Origin: Plenodomus lindquistii
Lineage: Eukaryota; Ascomycota; Dothideomycetes; Pleosporales; Leptosphaeriaceae
Reading direction: 5' to 3'
DNA length: 64,000 bases
NCBI GenBank assembly: GCA_025504975.1
Contig: JANUWI010000009.1
Coordinates: 434,001-498,000, forward strand
The notes under the pieces: generated by a model
Database searches by the model: none
The model's input: the letters and a program-made list of their open reading frames with translations, nothing else
What the model was told of the DNA's origin: nothing
In this document: positions 20,981 to 33,282 of the stretch, piece after piece
Layout: each line of letters begins with the position of its first letter
Numbering within the stretch: position 1 is the stretch's first letter
Translations under genes and position numbers: made by a program

Positions 20981-23900
20981 ATGGCCGTCAGCGAGCGGAT
21001 ATCACAGCTCATGGGCGCCCTCGACGGCGGCTCGGGGCCCAACACATCTGGTGCAACCTCACCCGGTGGCGACTGGCGGCAGGCCAATGGCAGCCTCAAC
21101 GGCCAAGATGAGAGGAGCCGCCCGCGCACCTTCCCCTACGACAAGTACTTGCCATACCAGACCGAGGACCAGGCGGAGCGCGAAGAGAGCCTCAACACGT
21201 GTCTCAAGCATCTCTACATCGCCGTGTCCGCAGGCGACTTTGCGCCGGGCGCCGTGCACTGGACGCGCGAGATCCGGGGATGGTTGTCGCTCAAGTTCGA
21301 CCTGCCCCGCAGCACCCGCGTGAAGCTGGTGCACCTCTACTACGAGCTGGCGCTGGCTCCAGGCCTGGACTACCTGGTGGCCGAGCGCTTTGCGAGCATG
21401 TTCATGGTCCTCACAAAGTAAGCTAAGAGCCCTTACCACACTAACCACGCATGACAGCCAGTGACTGACTTTTGACAGGCGCAAACACTATCTCCGCCCC
21501 GGCAAGGACCTCATCCTCGACTGGCGGCCGCTCTACCGTGAGCTCAAGCTCTTCGTCCTGCCTTCAGAGTCGGGAGGCTCGCATCCGCCCAATGTCAAGC
21601 GTAACATCCGAACCTTGACCAAGATGTGCACCTTCGCACAGCTGTACTTCGACCCCAAGGAGATACCCGCCATCTTCGAAGAGCTGCTGCCCTTCTTCAG
21701 CACGTCGTTCAGCGAGAATGCGTTCGTGGTGGTCGGGTTGATCAACCTTCTGCTTCCCACACACCCTGCGCCAGCGGATATGCAGCAGTTGCTACCACAA
21801 GAATACCTACCCACATTCTTCCATCTCTGGTCGCTAGTCAATCGTTCAAGGCTATTCGATGCACACTATCTCGACACATTGTCAAGACTGGCCAGGGACA
21901 GTCTCACAGCGGAGCACGTTCCCTTCTCGCAGTACGGTGTCTTCACGGCTGAACAGTCGTCTCAGATCTTCACTGCCATCTTGAGACTGCTAGAAATTCC
22001 TGTCGGCCAAGCAACGTCTGCATACAGCCCAGTCGTTGACCTTGGTGCTGGATTGGCCATAATGCTGGATCGTGACCCCCGAAAGCACCCGTCCACACAT
22101 CACATTGCCCGCATAATCTCCATGTCGCTGTCTCCATCGTGTGCAGATAGCTCAGACTCGGTCCTGACAAAGCTCGAGGGTCTTGTTCAGGCAGTAGAAA
22201 CGTTCTTCCACCCTTCGAATTCTGGGAGTTGGACGAGACCCTTGTCGCAGTTCGTGTACTACTTGGCCGACTTCTTTGTTCTGCGTTGGAACCGGGAACA
22301 TAGTGGCGAAATGGATGTGCCGGCGGACAGACGGCTGGATGATGCTGTCAAGCGGCGTTTCGTGCTCTGTTTGCGCGAGGTGACCTTCATGGGCATCTTC
22401 TCAAAGAGCGACAAAGCTGTGCAATACGCGTTGTCTACACTACAGAGCTTGGCTTACCTGGAGCCCAACCTCATCTTGCCTGGCGCATTACACCGCATCT
22501 ACCCTGCGATGCAGGGGCTTGTTGAGGTGCATCGGACCATTTCGTCTATCCGAGCGTTGCACATGCTTTCCAAAGTCATGGCTAAGACAAAGGGCTTCCG
22601 GTGCCACGTCACTTCGGTGCTCGGGCTTGCACTTCCTGGCATCGACGCCAACGACTTAGAGAAGACGCTGCATACCTTGCAATACGTCCAGGGCGTGTGC
22701 TACCTTGTCCCCTTCCACGATCTCACAAAGGCAAAGAAAGCTTCGAATGCTGATGCTTCCCGAGATGGCGCAACTTCACCAGTGTCCGACGCTGGCGGCG
22801 ACACTGGGCTTGCTGTGCAGTGGATCACAGAACAAGTGGAGCGCCTCGAGAGCAGCGGTGGCAATCTCGAGATTGACTACGACAAGGAGCTGAGTGACGA
22901 GGATGAGGCGATGATCTTGAGGTCGTCCACAACAGGGCTCAATGAATTCCTGATCTCGTTCCTTGGTCGTGTTTTTACGCTTCTAGAGAATCTGCCAGAC
23001 GCGTCCAGGGTACGCACTGGGTCTCCTGAAGAGTATGTGGTCAATCATTTGCCAGCTGCGTTCACACCATTGCTGGCGGCACTCTCGCCTGAGCTCTATG
23101 ATGTTGCACTTGACAAGATTGCAAACTTCATCACAAACCATGTCATTCACCAAGCAAGGGATGCCATCGCTTTCATATGCAACAGTCTTGTTAAGATCAA
23201 TCCAGAAAAGGCATTGAAGCGCCTCCTACCACATCTGTTTGCCGGTATTCGCACCGAAATTGAAGACAATGGCGCAGGTTCGACACGAACAACTGGTACC
23301 GAGGTGCTTCCTCGCGACCGTGCACTAGTATGGCATCTCAGTATCCTCAGCATGTGCGTCGTCCACGTCGGTGACGCTGTTCTCGAGTGGAAAGATGAAC
23401 TATTTGAGATTGCAGAATACATGCAGCAGAAGTGTCGCGGTACTCCTACTGTTCATGTCTCCAACTTTATCCATCATCTGCTGTTGAACTTGACATGCAT
23501 CTATACGGTCGATTACTCCATCTACGAAGACTATGAGCTCGAACAGGGCCTTTCGACAGAGTCATGGGGCCGGCAGATGGATGTAAAAAAGATGAAGATC
23601 AAGTGGCATTCTCCCAACGCAGAGGAGATTGACTTTGCTGTCAAGCTCTTTGAGACGCATTCCAAGAGTGCCATGAAAGGTCTCACTGCCCTGACTCAGC
23701 CTGATCCGCCGATCAAGCGTGAGGGCACTGGCAAAGACTGGTCAGATGAAGTATCGAGAAACCTCGTCCTTCTGAGACTCATCCTCTCCGGTATCTCTGT
23801 CCTTTTCGACGTCAGGTACGATCAAGTGGAGTCTGGTGAGGCTGAGACAGAGAGTGACTCTGATTCTGATGCCATGGACACCGAAGGCATTGACGATGAT

Positions 23901-26900
23901 GCTGGCTTGGGTGAGGCTGAGGATGAGGACGTTAAGCCTACCTTCCAATACGAGTCCGGGTACCCACTGCGCCGCGACGACAGTAACTACAAACTCATTC
24001 ATGATCTCCGTCAACAGATTGGCGAAGTCCTCCACAGCGTGCATAGCTTCCTGATTGAGAAGCAGCCAGATGATGTTCCATGCTTCAACTCGCTATACAA
24101 CGCCTACCGCTCGTGGTTCATCGATGTTGGTATCGAGCGTTCCGCTCATGTGCTTGATCGGATCTCCAGATTATTGGAAAACGATGAGCAGCCCTTCAAG
24201 TTCAGCGGACTAAGGAAGCAATATCCACGACCGCTGCTAGTACGTCGTGCGAACGTGTATCATCTTCAGCGACTCCGTCATAATGCCAATCCTCGGCCAA
24301 AGACAGATCTAGAAAAGCTACTGTTGCTGGACCTTGCTGAGTCGAGTATCTCCCTCTACACCGAGATCCGACGTACTGCGCAGACCGCCAACGAGTCCGC
24401 TGTGAAGTGCATACTGGGTGCTAGGCCCCTCGTTATCCCACCGCTATTAGATGCCTTCGTCAAGGCGGTCGCTGAGAGCGACTACCCGCGCATCAAGGGT
24501 GCCATGTTTGCCCTGCTGTTCGGCAGTCTGGCAAAGACCATCAGTCGCGACTGGAGGTTCACTCCCAAACTGATCAAGGCCTTCATCGATGTCACTGGCG
24601 CTGACAAGCCTTCGGTACAGAAGCTCGCTACCAATGCCACATTCCAGATCATGGATATGGGCAAGGCCACTGAGCGAATGGTCATCATGTCACCAGAATC
24701 TGTCAAGGCGATTGCGTACGTAATCGACCCTAGTGAGAACGACAGCATTGAGTCCAAGGTTGCGAAGCGACGAGACTACATCAAGAAGAAGCGCGCTCGC
24801 ATAGAGGGAAAGAAGGCAGATCTGTCAAAGGAGCTCGTTGTCATCGCCAATACTGAGCACTGGAAAAAGGTCAGCCGCACAGCCGCAATCATGATCAACC
24901 TAGGCATGCGTTATGACACCATTGCCTCCGATGAGATGATTGATCTGGTGGTTAAGGGTACCATCGACCAGCACCCTAGCTTACGTGGTCTCTATGCCGG
25001 AGCCATGATAGGACTGTTCTCCGTCATTCAGACTCGCGCAATCACCGGCCACGAATACGAGAATTACCTGCTCGGCAAGGAGAATTTACCAGACAAAGTC
25101 ATAGTGCCTACCAAGCCCGACGATCCCAACTGGACTGAAGAGTACCTTGCATCGTTCGCCCAGGCGGAAGCCAAGTACTACGTCGACTTTGACTATCCTG
25201 GATGGTTGGTCTGGAATAAGAGCATGACCGCATTCAAGCCAAATGCGCCTCAGATGTCCTACGACAAGGTCGAAGATGAGGTTCGAAAGAAGGTTGCAAA
25301 GCATCTCACACGGTCGTGGTTCTCAAATTACTTCGCCTTCATGAAGCAGGAGCCGCGAGACAACACCGCCGATCGCTTTCGCATGTCAAGTGCAATGCTG
25401 CTTACCCACGCGTTCGACCTAATCTTCTGTGGCTTAACGGAAGCGACCTTTGAAGATATCAAGGATCTCACCCAGTCTGTGTATGGCGACGGAAGCGACA
25501 AGCACCAGCATCGTGCGACCGCAGAGATCATGGCAGCGCTGCTGTCATGTGCACCTGACCTCAAGCCCGAGCAGCGAGAGGAGGTCTGGGAATATGTCTT
25601 CCCCATCGTCCGGGGTATCTTCCAAGACGGCCTGACACCTGAAAATTCCGGCTACTGGACAACCTTCCTGCATGTTGTACTTCAGTCCAAGGATCCACGC
25701 CGAGGATGGCCTCTGGTCGACTGGTTGGCTAGTTTCCGCCTCGATATGGAGTCCAATGCGGCCTTCAAGGAGAGCTCAAAGGTCAATCTGCTCGCTCAGG
25801 CCATCACGGATGCAGGCTGGCATTTCCGACTGGAGACGCCGATTCTGCAAGATCTGATGAAGCATTTGGATCATCCTTACAAAGGTGTGCGCGAGGCTAT
25901 GGGTACTACCATTGCGGCCATCTACCGCACGCGCTACCATGAATCGTACAAGGATGTCGGCACATTGATCAAAGCACAGAAGGATGCTTCATCAATCGGT
26001 GTACGTCCTTACCAGCCAACTGAGGAGTTCAGCCGTACCATTACCGAGGTTTTCGAACGCCTGGAAGTCTGGCGTCAACAGCGTCCAGCAGGTCAACAAA
26101 CCCCGTCTTCGTACACCTCTGGTGGTAAGACGGTCCTGCTCTGGCTCGACTCAACACTCTCCTCCTACGAATGCACGTCGCTCACCAAGTTCTTCCCTGA
26201 CATTTTCATGGAACAACTTCTCCACATGATGGACATCAAGGAAGACCCCGAGCTCCAATCCCTCGCCTACCACGTCTTCCGTCACCTGCCCAACATCCCC
26301 CACCGCCAGGGCGAAGACGCAGCCTTCATCGCAGCCCTGATCCGGATTGGTCGCACAGCAACCTCCTGGCATCAGCGCCTCCGTATCCTCATCAATATTC
26401 AAGTCTTGTACTTCCGCCGCCTGTTCCTCATGAGCGAAGAACAGCAACAAAACATGTTCGACTGCGTCTCTGCCATGCTCTCGGACGTCCAACTCGAAGT
26501 CCGCATGGGCGCCGGCACAACCCTATCAGGCATGATCCGCTGTTCACCGCTTGCATTCCGCGACCGCCAGGTCTCCACCCTCAAGGAACGCTTCACGAAG
26601 CAGCTCATTAAGAATCCTCTGCCCAAGTCCCGCATACCGGGTACACCGACGCCAGAGCAAGGTAAATTAGTGCTTACGCGCCATGCAGCAGTATTGGGGC
26701 TGGGCGCTCTGATCCAAGCTTTTCCATACCAGAGTCCGCCGCCAGCGTGGTTGCCGGATGTGCTTGCTACGCTGGCGCGCAAGGCTGCGGGTGATCCGGG
26801 CATGGTGGGCAAGAGTGTCAAGAGTGTGCTTGCGGATTTCAAGAAGACGAGGCAGGATACATGGCATGTTGATGTTAAGGTACGTGAAATGATATTGCGA

Positions 26901-26998
26901 GAAAGGAAGAACGAGTGAGCTAACGTATTGCATAGGCATTTGAACAAGAGCAGTTGGAGGATTTGGAGGGCGTGCTGTGGAAGAGTTATTTCGCTTAG
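20981..26998 (+). CDS. BLM10: Proteasome activator Blm10/PA200
   Basis: Exons 20981-21417, 21479-26879 and 26936-26998 give 1966 aa, between human PA200 (about 1840) and yeast Blm10 (about 2140). Introns are 61 nt (GTAAGC...CAG) and 56 nt (GTACGT...CATAG). The start is in a strong context (cagcaccATGG). N-terminal family signatures are FPYDKYLPYQTEDQAEREE and LRPGKDLILDWRPLYREL, followed by HEAT-like helices. An acidic stretch lies near residue 740 (AETESDSDSDAMDTEGIDDD). The activator caps the 20S proteasome in an ATP- and ubiquitin-independent way and acts in assembly, histone turnover and repair. The last exon encodes 20 residues ending SYFA, the position of the gate-opening HbYX motif, with Phe instead of the expected penultimate Tyr. 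Confidence 0.95.
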
Positions 26999-27505
26999 GC
27001 GAAATGATGATGATGCATTGATGGTTATGAAGACATGAATGAGTGGATGAACAGGGGTAGAGACGTGAGGGTATGATGCAATGTCGCGATGAGATTATGA
27101 AGGGTACTGTGCCAGATACCAATTTCTAATTCTCATCTTTTCAAGATGGACGGAATGTTCTGGATGACTGTGGACGAGAAACGAAAACAATGCATAGCTA
27201 CGGTGGCATTGTGAGATTCCTTGTAAAAAGAAAGAAAGAAATGCATTACTGAGATTGCGAAAGCCCTTGAAATTCAGTGACTGTTTCTCTAGTTACAAGC
27301 TCGAATCTAGGAGGTGTAAGATGAGAGTGCTGCTGAGGCGCGGAGTAACGAGGGCAAATACTTTGACGCTAGGATATGTACTGACTAGATGGGATGCGTA
27401 GTGCCAGCGTTACGGGTCCTGTGTTCGGATACGAAAAAAGGGGTCGCAAGGGTAGTGAGACACCAAAAGGATGAATAAAGATGGAATACCTGTCCCATAT
27501 CCTCA
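26999..27505. other. Intergenic between convergent genes, 0.5 kb
   Basis: 3' UTR space with a short AAAGAAAG run near 27225. No gene was seen. Confidence 0.5.
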
Positions 27506-29284
27506 CTACCTAAACCTCTCGTACCTTTCCTCCGTAAACATCTCATACAAAACCCCCACCATCCCCAGCACTCCCTCCCCACCCTCATCCCCCTCCCCAT
27601 CCCCATCCTCACCACCCCCCTCCAAAACCCGCACCACCCCCCCAAAAACCCCCCACGCCCCCTCCCTCCACACGCTCTCCCCCGTCCCCCTCCACAATTC
27701 CCCAAAACTGCGCACTAAATCCACCGCAGCACCCACACTCACACCCCCTTTCCCAACAGTCTCAAACCCCGGGTGCGCCTGGGGAGGCCACACACTCGCA
27801 TCAAAGCTGCAATCTTCCTCTTGGTTAGACAGGGCGCTGGTAGCGCATGCTAGCATGGTGAAGCTATCTGGCATGAGGCCTCGTGTAAAGGGGGTATGTG
27901 TGGAAGTCCATGAACAACCTTTTGCTACTAGTTTGGCGTATGTCATTATTACCGTCTTGTTTGGGGAGAGGATGGTGGTGGTGGTGGTGGTGTTTAGGGA
28001 TAAGGTGGAGAACAAGGCTAGTGTGCCGGCGATGGAGCAGTATGAGGGTTTGATAGCGTGGGTGCGGGATATTGTGAAAGTGGGGGTTAGGAATGCGGTG
28101 GTGGGCATGAGGAGGGATGTGTTGAGGGGGGTTATGGGGCGGAAGAGGAGGTTTTGAATGACTGATTGGAGGGAGGATGATGCTATTTGTGTCGTTTGGA
28201 GGGTGAACGGGGAGGAGGGATAGGGGGAGAGGAGGTGGGCGAGGTGCGTGAGGGAGGGGTATATTGGGTTTGTGGGATAGAAGGAGGTTTGCGGTTCGGA
28301 GGAATGGGGAGGTGTGGAGGTAAGAAGGGGGGAGAGATGGGTAGGCCAGAGACCGGGGATTTGCAGACGCGAGTGTTGGGATTCGAGGGTGTGGAGGCAC
28401 CGGACGACGGCGTCGTAGTAGCGCATGTCGCCTGTGAGTTGGGAGAGGCGTGTGAAGATTGGTAGGAAAGCTGATAGTTCTGCGAGGTGGTCTGGATTTC
28501 CGAGATCTTGTTGTCGGTTTTTTGTAGAGGTTTCTATTTGTAAAGTCCATTGGGATCTTGGGATGCGGGTGGGTGTGTCGAAGCTCGTGTACAGGACTTC
28601 GCCGAGCTGCAAGACGTTCTCTAGAATACGTGGTTCGCTACAGCGTGTTGAGTCGTAGGCTGAGACCAGTGCACCGAGACTGCGTGTCAGGTTTTGGAAG
28701 TCGAGAGTTGTGCCGCTTGGAGGTGTGAAGTTTAGTTGTGCGAGCTTGGTAACGGTGTGCTGGAAGTCTTGTTTCAGGTCCATCTTCCATTGTACATGTA
28801 GGTTATGTATAAGCATCCCCGCTCCGTCTTCGAAAAGCGACGTTAGTCTACTGGCCGATGGCGAAGTGTTGTAGTATTTCTTCATGTAAGCATGATGAAA
28901 GGATTTGATAGCCTCACGGCGCTCACGTAGCTCATCGTCAGCAACTGACGCACTCGCTCTGTCGAACTCATGTGTAGCTCCCGTATGATACTTGCCCGTC
29001 AATTGAGGCAGTCGAGCATACTCTGTCACTGGGTATACTTCTGTCGTCGTGGTCCAGCTTGACTTCCAAAGTTGCGACGGGGCCAGAGGAGGGTCTGGTG
29101 GGGAAATTGGACATCGATCTTGATGTAAACCTGGGTACAATGGGGACGGAAGCATGAGAAATGATTGTTTGAATTGATAGAAGATTAGGAAACTGGTCAT
29201 GATGATGAAAAGAGCACCATACCAGCGTCTGCGAATAGGCCGGCGTCTACGAAGAAACCGTGGAGATCCAGCTTGAACATACAT
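27506..29284 (-). CDS. GH47 alpha-mannosidase-like membrane protein, probably inactive
   Basis: A single exon encodes 592 aa. A basic N-terminus and one membrane helix (WYGALFIIMTSFLIFYQF) give a type II ER/Golgi topology. GH47-like segments are visible in order: REAIKSFHHAYMKKYYN, LTRSLGALVSAYDSTR, and LAELSAFLPIFTRLSQLTGD followed by MRYYDAV. Where active GH47 enzymes carry the conserved Asp/Glu-containing segment after the first of these, this protein has LFEDGAGMLIHNLHVQWKM. I find no Thr-Glu-Ala-His-Pro-like calcium site near the C-terminus. It therefore looks like a divergent, possibly non-catalytic, paralogue of class I mannosidases/EDEM. The extreme C-terminus is low-complexity Gly/Glu and may be extended by an unrecognised intron after 27510. 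Confidence 0.7.
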   Translation of the reverse strand: MYVQAGSPRFLRRRRPIRRRWYGALFIIMTSFLIFYQFKQSFLMLPSPLYPGLHQDRCPISPPDPPLAPSQLWKSSWTTTTEVYPVTEYARLPQLTGKYHTGATHEFDRASASVADDELRERREAIKSFHHAYMKKYYNTSPSASRLTSLFEDGAGMLIHNLHVQWKMDLKQDFQHTVTKLAQLNFTPPSGTTLDFQNLTRSLGALVSAYDSTRCSEPRILENVLQLGEVLYTSFDTPTRIPRSQWTLQIETSTKNRQQDLGNPDHLAELSAFLPIFTRLSQLTGDMRYYDAVVRCLHTLESQHSRLQIPGLWPTHLSPLLTSTPPHSSEPQTSFYPTNPIYPSLTHLAHLLSPYPSSPFTLQTTQIASSSLQSVIQNLLFRPITPLNTSLLMPTTAFLTPTFTISRTHAIKPSYCSIAGTLALFSTLSLNTTTTTTILSPNKTVIMTYAKLVAKGCSWTSTHTPFTRGLMPDSFTMLACATSALSNQEEDCSFDASVWPPQAHPGFETVGKGGVSVGAAVDLVRSFGELWRGTGESVWREGAWGVFGGVVRVLEGGGEDGDGEGDEGGEGVLGMVGVLYEMFTEERYERFR

Positions 29285-29810
29285 TTTGACGAGTGTATCT
29301 GTGCAGATCAGTGAGAGTGTGGAGTGTAGTCACCAGTTTTATGTATGAAATTGACAGTGTCTTGATGTGGCTTGCGAGCATGTTGTGTTTCAACTGTTGC
29401 TACAGTTTCAAGCTTGCATTGGCAGAAACCTCGAACGGTTCATCATGGTTCTGTTTCAATATGACCAATGTTTTGAAACGATCGACAGCCGTATACAGCA
29501 CTAGACAATGTTAGCAGCAACCTTGGTGACATGAGGTCTGGGCTTGTGAGAGTTGCAATGGCAAGTGGATACGAAGATCCGGAGTGACGGGTCAACGTGC
29601 GTGCATGCATGCGCTTCATGCGTCAGTGCCTTGGCACCTTCCTCGCTCCAACACGTCCAACACGTCCAACAACACCCTCCCCGTCCTCGTCCTCCACCAT
29701 GTAACACCACCGGTCTGCGCCAATCCATAATTTCTAATTATTCGTAATAACCACCCGTCACCGATGCATACCCTGCTCTCCACACACCCTACTACCCGCC
29801 GTCCGCCATC
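29285..29810. promoter_or_regulatory. Divergent promoter region, 526 bases
   Basis: This lies between the GH47-like and DLT1-like starts. It contains a CACGTCCAA repeat near 29656-29670. No gene was seen. Confidence 0.4.
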
Positions 29811-31292
29811 ATGCGCATCCCCTTGTTTCGCATCTGGTACTCGACGACTTATACGGCGATCCTCGTCATCACATTCCTTCTGCTGTGCGCGACCCCCGGC
29901 GACACAATATACCAGTCTATCCGCACGCGCGAGATCCAGAAGCTCTTTGTGATAGGTGGCGTCTATGTGCTCACGGGCATTATCGTGCTGCTCATCTACT
30001 CGACGCGCATATACACGAATAGGACCGTGTTGGCGGCGATCCCGAAGGGCTATCTACCGGTCGAAGATGGAGAGGTGGGCAAAAACGTGAGGAGGATGGT
30101 CGTCAGACATCTGCAAAGGAGCGCGGTAGTGGCATGGGACAGCAGGCCAAGGGATGTTAGGGGAGAATTCGGGCAGAGCGGAGAAGAGGGGGGCCACATA
30201 GAGGGCATCCAAAGGCAGGATAGCGTAGAGAGTAAAAAGGAGGGAGCTAAGGCAAAGAAGGCAAAGAAGAAGGACCAACATCGCGCACCAGAGACGACAA
30301 TCCTCCACATTGATCCCAAGTCCCCACCATGGGGCCATATATCGCACCCCGGCTGGGCCTCTCCCGCGTCGCTCGACCTGCCAAACCTTCACTACTGGAG
30401 CGTCATCTGCGAACTTCCCAACCTCATCGAAGCCAAAGCAGTTTCCCTTGCGCCTTTGGACCCTGCCCTTGAGGACACCTACCAACAATACCCAGCCAAC
30501 GGCCCACCCCTCCCCGACACCCAAATCGTCGCACTCCTCCAACGACCTCGCGCAATGGGCCTCCGCGAATACCTCGCCCGCCTCTCCTCTTTCGGCCTGC
30601 TCAACCCACCAAACCTCGGGCCCACCTTCCTCGCCCAATACGAGTCGGCGCGATTTTGCTGCGATAGCCTTACCGAACCAGAATTCCGCTCTATAATGGC
30701 TGTGTTCGCAGACATTCTAAATGGAATGACAGAACTTGATCCCGACGTCATCGACGAAGCGCGCGCGCAAAGCATAGCCTCGGACAACAGGAGTCTTGCG
30801 CCCACGGAATCATCGCTAGACACGAGTAGTACCTCAAGCTCACACATGCCCTACCGCACCCCTCAACTCGATCGCCAACGCTCCGTCCTCTCCTACAGCG
30901 ATGACGACCACAGCAGTCTATCCAGAAGTCTAAGCAGCGGTCAAAGCCCCCACAGTCCAAATACCCTCTGCACTGCGCCATCGAACCAGCGCGAGCGCAA
31001 TTCCTCGGGTATATACGCGACCCCGCGGTCTCGCACACCATCCGGACGATTCCCGCACGCGTCTTCAAACCCCTCTTTGCGCTCAACATCCGCGCACTCA
31101 CTGCCGCTGGGCTCAGAGTCCGACACAGGCAGCGTGATGATACACAAAGTCCATCGCAGTCCATCAACGTTGCTCTCGAGCTCGTCGCTAGATTCGTTTG
31201 GGTCGAGCGCGCGATCGGTGATTCGTTTGCATCCTAGTCCTAGTCTGGGGGATCTGCCGTATCAGTATGCGCATCAGATTGATGGGGGGTGA
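29811..31292 (+). CDS. DLT1-like (defect at low temperature) membrane protein
   Basis: A single exon encodes 493 aa. Two N-terminal membrane helices (TYTAILVITFLLLCATPGD and LFVIGGVYVLTGIIVLLIYS) are followed by TRIYTNRTVLAAIPKGYLPV, a characteristic run of the fungal Dlt1 family. The central domain contains LPNLHYWSVICELPNLIEAK and MGLREYLARLSSFGLLNPP. The C-terminal about 200 residues are Ser-rich and disordered. Yeast Dlt1 is needed for growth at low temperature; its biochemical role is not known to me. The assignment rests on remembered family signatures and size. Confidence 0.75.
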   Translation: MRIPLFRIWYSTTYTAILVITFLLLCATPGDTIYQSIRTREIQKLFVIGGVYVLTGIIVLLIYSTRIYTNRTVLAAIPKGYLPVEDGEVGKNVRRMVVRHLQRSAVVAWDSRPRDVRGEFGQSGEEGGHIEGIQRQDSVESKKEGAKAKKAKKKDQHRAPETTILHIDPKSPPWGHISHPGWASPASLDLPNLHYWSVICELPNLIEAKAVSLAPLDPALEDTYQQYPANGPPLPDTQIVALLQRPRAMGLREYLARLSSFGLLNPPNLGPTFLAQYESARFCCDSLTEPEFRSIMAVFADILNGMTELDPDVIDEARAQSIASDNRSLAPTESSLDTSSTSSSHMPYRTPQLDRQRSVLSYSDDDHSSLSRSLSSGQSPHSPNTLCTAPSNQRERNSSGIYATPRSRTPSGRFPHASSNPSLRSTSAHSLPLGSESDTGSVMIHKVHRSPSTLLSSSSLDSFGSSARSVIRLHPSPSLGDLPYQYAHQIDGG

Positions 31293-32436
31293 GGGGTCAG
31301 CGAGGAGAGATTGGAGAAAAAGAATTACACTACACTACACCACACTACGTGATACAATGCAATGTACTACATATGGCAGGATGATAGAGAGGCACGGCAG
31401 CTACGATCGCGCCGACGCCGGGGACAATACACAGAGCCAGGCGGTTGCAGCACGTTGCGAGCGAAGACAGGCCGAGTGAATACCGCGGACCTGGAAGGTC
31501 AACAGGACCGGGTAGCCGGATGGGCGAGGAACGCTACGAAGCACTGCAACGATTGCAACTGACGGGAGATAGATGCGTAAGGGAGATGGGTCGATGAGTA
31601 GGAGAGGCTTTGCGCTGAGGAGAGAATCTAGGGGAGCCTTTTGGTTTCACAACGAGTGCCGTATGTAGAGCGACCATCACTATACGTGTACAGGAATTGG
31701 ACGCGAATGGATCGCATACAAATCTATGCTGAAATATGAAGGGACCTGTATCATTTCGTGTGATCGTGAAATGGCCAAGCATGTACAAGACCAAGACAAC
31801 GTCCTCTGAGATGAAAAGCTCCTTTCAAGTCTCAAATGAAGTCATCACAGTGGCATGGTCAAGACGGCAGCGTATTATATATCATGATGACATTACTGCC
31901 TATCAACCCCATGGTGCGAGGAAGGAAGTATATGACCCATGATACTAGATGCTCGAAAAACACAATCCATGAGAAGGCTCAGGCATCAAACCGTCAACCC
32001 ATGGCGAGCCCCTCTCTCGATGCAGACTTTTACGCCTGCACCAGCACATGTGTGCGCCTTTGTTCGCTCAATCGCGATAGAAACAATCTCGGTATCAGCA
32101 CTGTGTGATACGCCAACCAAACGGCCCACGGGCCAGCCTCCCATATTCGCCAACATAACCGTACCCTGTGTGTTTGAAAAGAGAAAAGAAGCCTCTGTAC
32201 TCGTCATTACTGGAGACAGGATTATGCTCCCCCACACTAAGATCGATGTCTAATCGTTTCGAGAATGTTCTGAGGGAATTTTGAGGAAAGCCACGCCCCA
32301 CCGTAACGCCATGCAATGCCGCAGATAATAAAGACAAGTGTTTGTGTGTAAGCGAAGAGCTGGAGTCATTGCCAATCACGGCTAGTCCGAGCTCTACTGA
32401 TGCACCATGTAGGTGACTGATTGTTGTTGTTGTTGT
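31293..32436. other. Intergenic between convergent genes, 1.1 kb
   Basis: This contains a CACTA-type short repeat at about 31327-31348 and, next to the TBP stop codon, a TTG run (32421-32437) that becomes CAA repeats in the TBP 3' UTR. Open frames up to about 100 codons have no recognisable protein features. Confidence 0.45.
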
Positions 32437-33282
32437 TCACGACTTGCGGAAGTCGGACAAGACAGGATAGATGAGCTCGAAAGCCTGATAGATCTCCTCA
32501 CGGACCTTGGCACCAGTGAGCACAATCTTACCGCTGACGAAGATGAGCAAGACAATCTTGGGCTTCATCATGCGGTAGATGAGACCAGGGAACAGCTCAG
32601 GCTCGTAGGAGGAGAAAGTGTGATGGCGCGAAGCAAGACCCTCCAAGCGAATGGGGAACTTGATGTCGCAGGAGCCGACAATGTTCTGGATCTTGAAGTC
32701 CTGTTGCCACTGTTAGTATAGGCCATGGATGGTTAGTCCAGCACAACGTACGGTGAACTTCGCGTTGAACCCCAGCTTCTGAATGATCCGCGCATATTTG
32801 CGGGAAGCGAGGCGGCTATCGTCTTCAGACTTGGCACCGGTCACAACCATCTTTCCACTCGCGAAGACCAGAGCCGTCGTCTTGGGCTCACGAATACGCA
32901 TGATGACCGCAGCGAAACGCTTGGGGTTGTACTCGGCATTGCGGGCGTGGAGAGCGATGGTTTTGAGGTCAAGGCGAGCGGAGAGGTTGACGGTAGCCAC
33001 GATGTTCTGAAGAGTCGGCACGATACCAGAAGGTACTTGACCATTGGCATCGGGGGTAGCCGCAGGAGTCGCAACGCCGTTCGCGTTGGTGGCATCCTGT
33101 TGCGCATTCTTCTCAGAAGAGGGTGGGGTCAGATCCGCACTGTTTGGGAACGCGAGGGATCCTGGAGCCACGAACTGAAGAGAGAATGTCAGAACAGGTT
33201 TGAGCAGGTTGCAACATCACTATCTTACCGTCTTTGCCTGTGCGGCGGTGGACGGGTGGGAGACGAGAGAGTTGGGATCCAT
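32437..33282 (-). CDS. SPT15: TATA-box-binding protein (TBP)
   Basis: Exons 33282-33229, 33174-32752 and 32700-32437 give 246 aa. Introns are 54 nt (GTAAGA...CAG) and 51 nt (GTACGT...ACAG). The N-terminal about 65 residues are variable. The saddle core consists of two direct repeats: GIVPTLQNIVATVNLSARLD, then LVFASGKMVVTGAKSEDDSR in the first, and FKIQNIVGSCDIKFPIRLEG, then LLIFVSGKIVLTGAKVREE in the second. It ends SDFRKS. TBP is the general initiation factor for RNA polymerases I, II and III. All core elements are intact. Confidence 0.97.
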
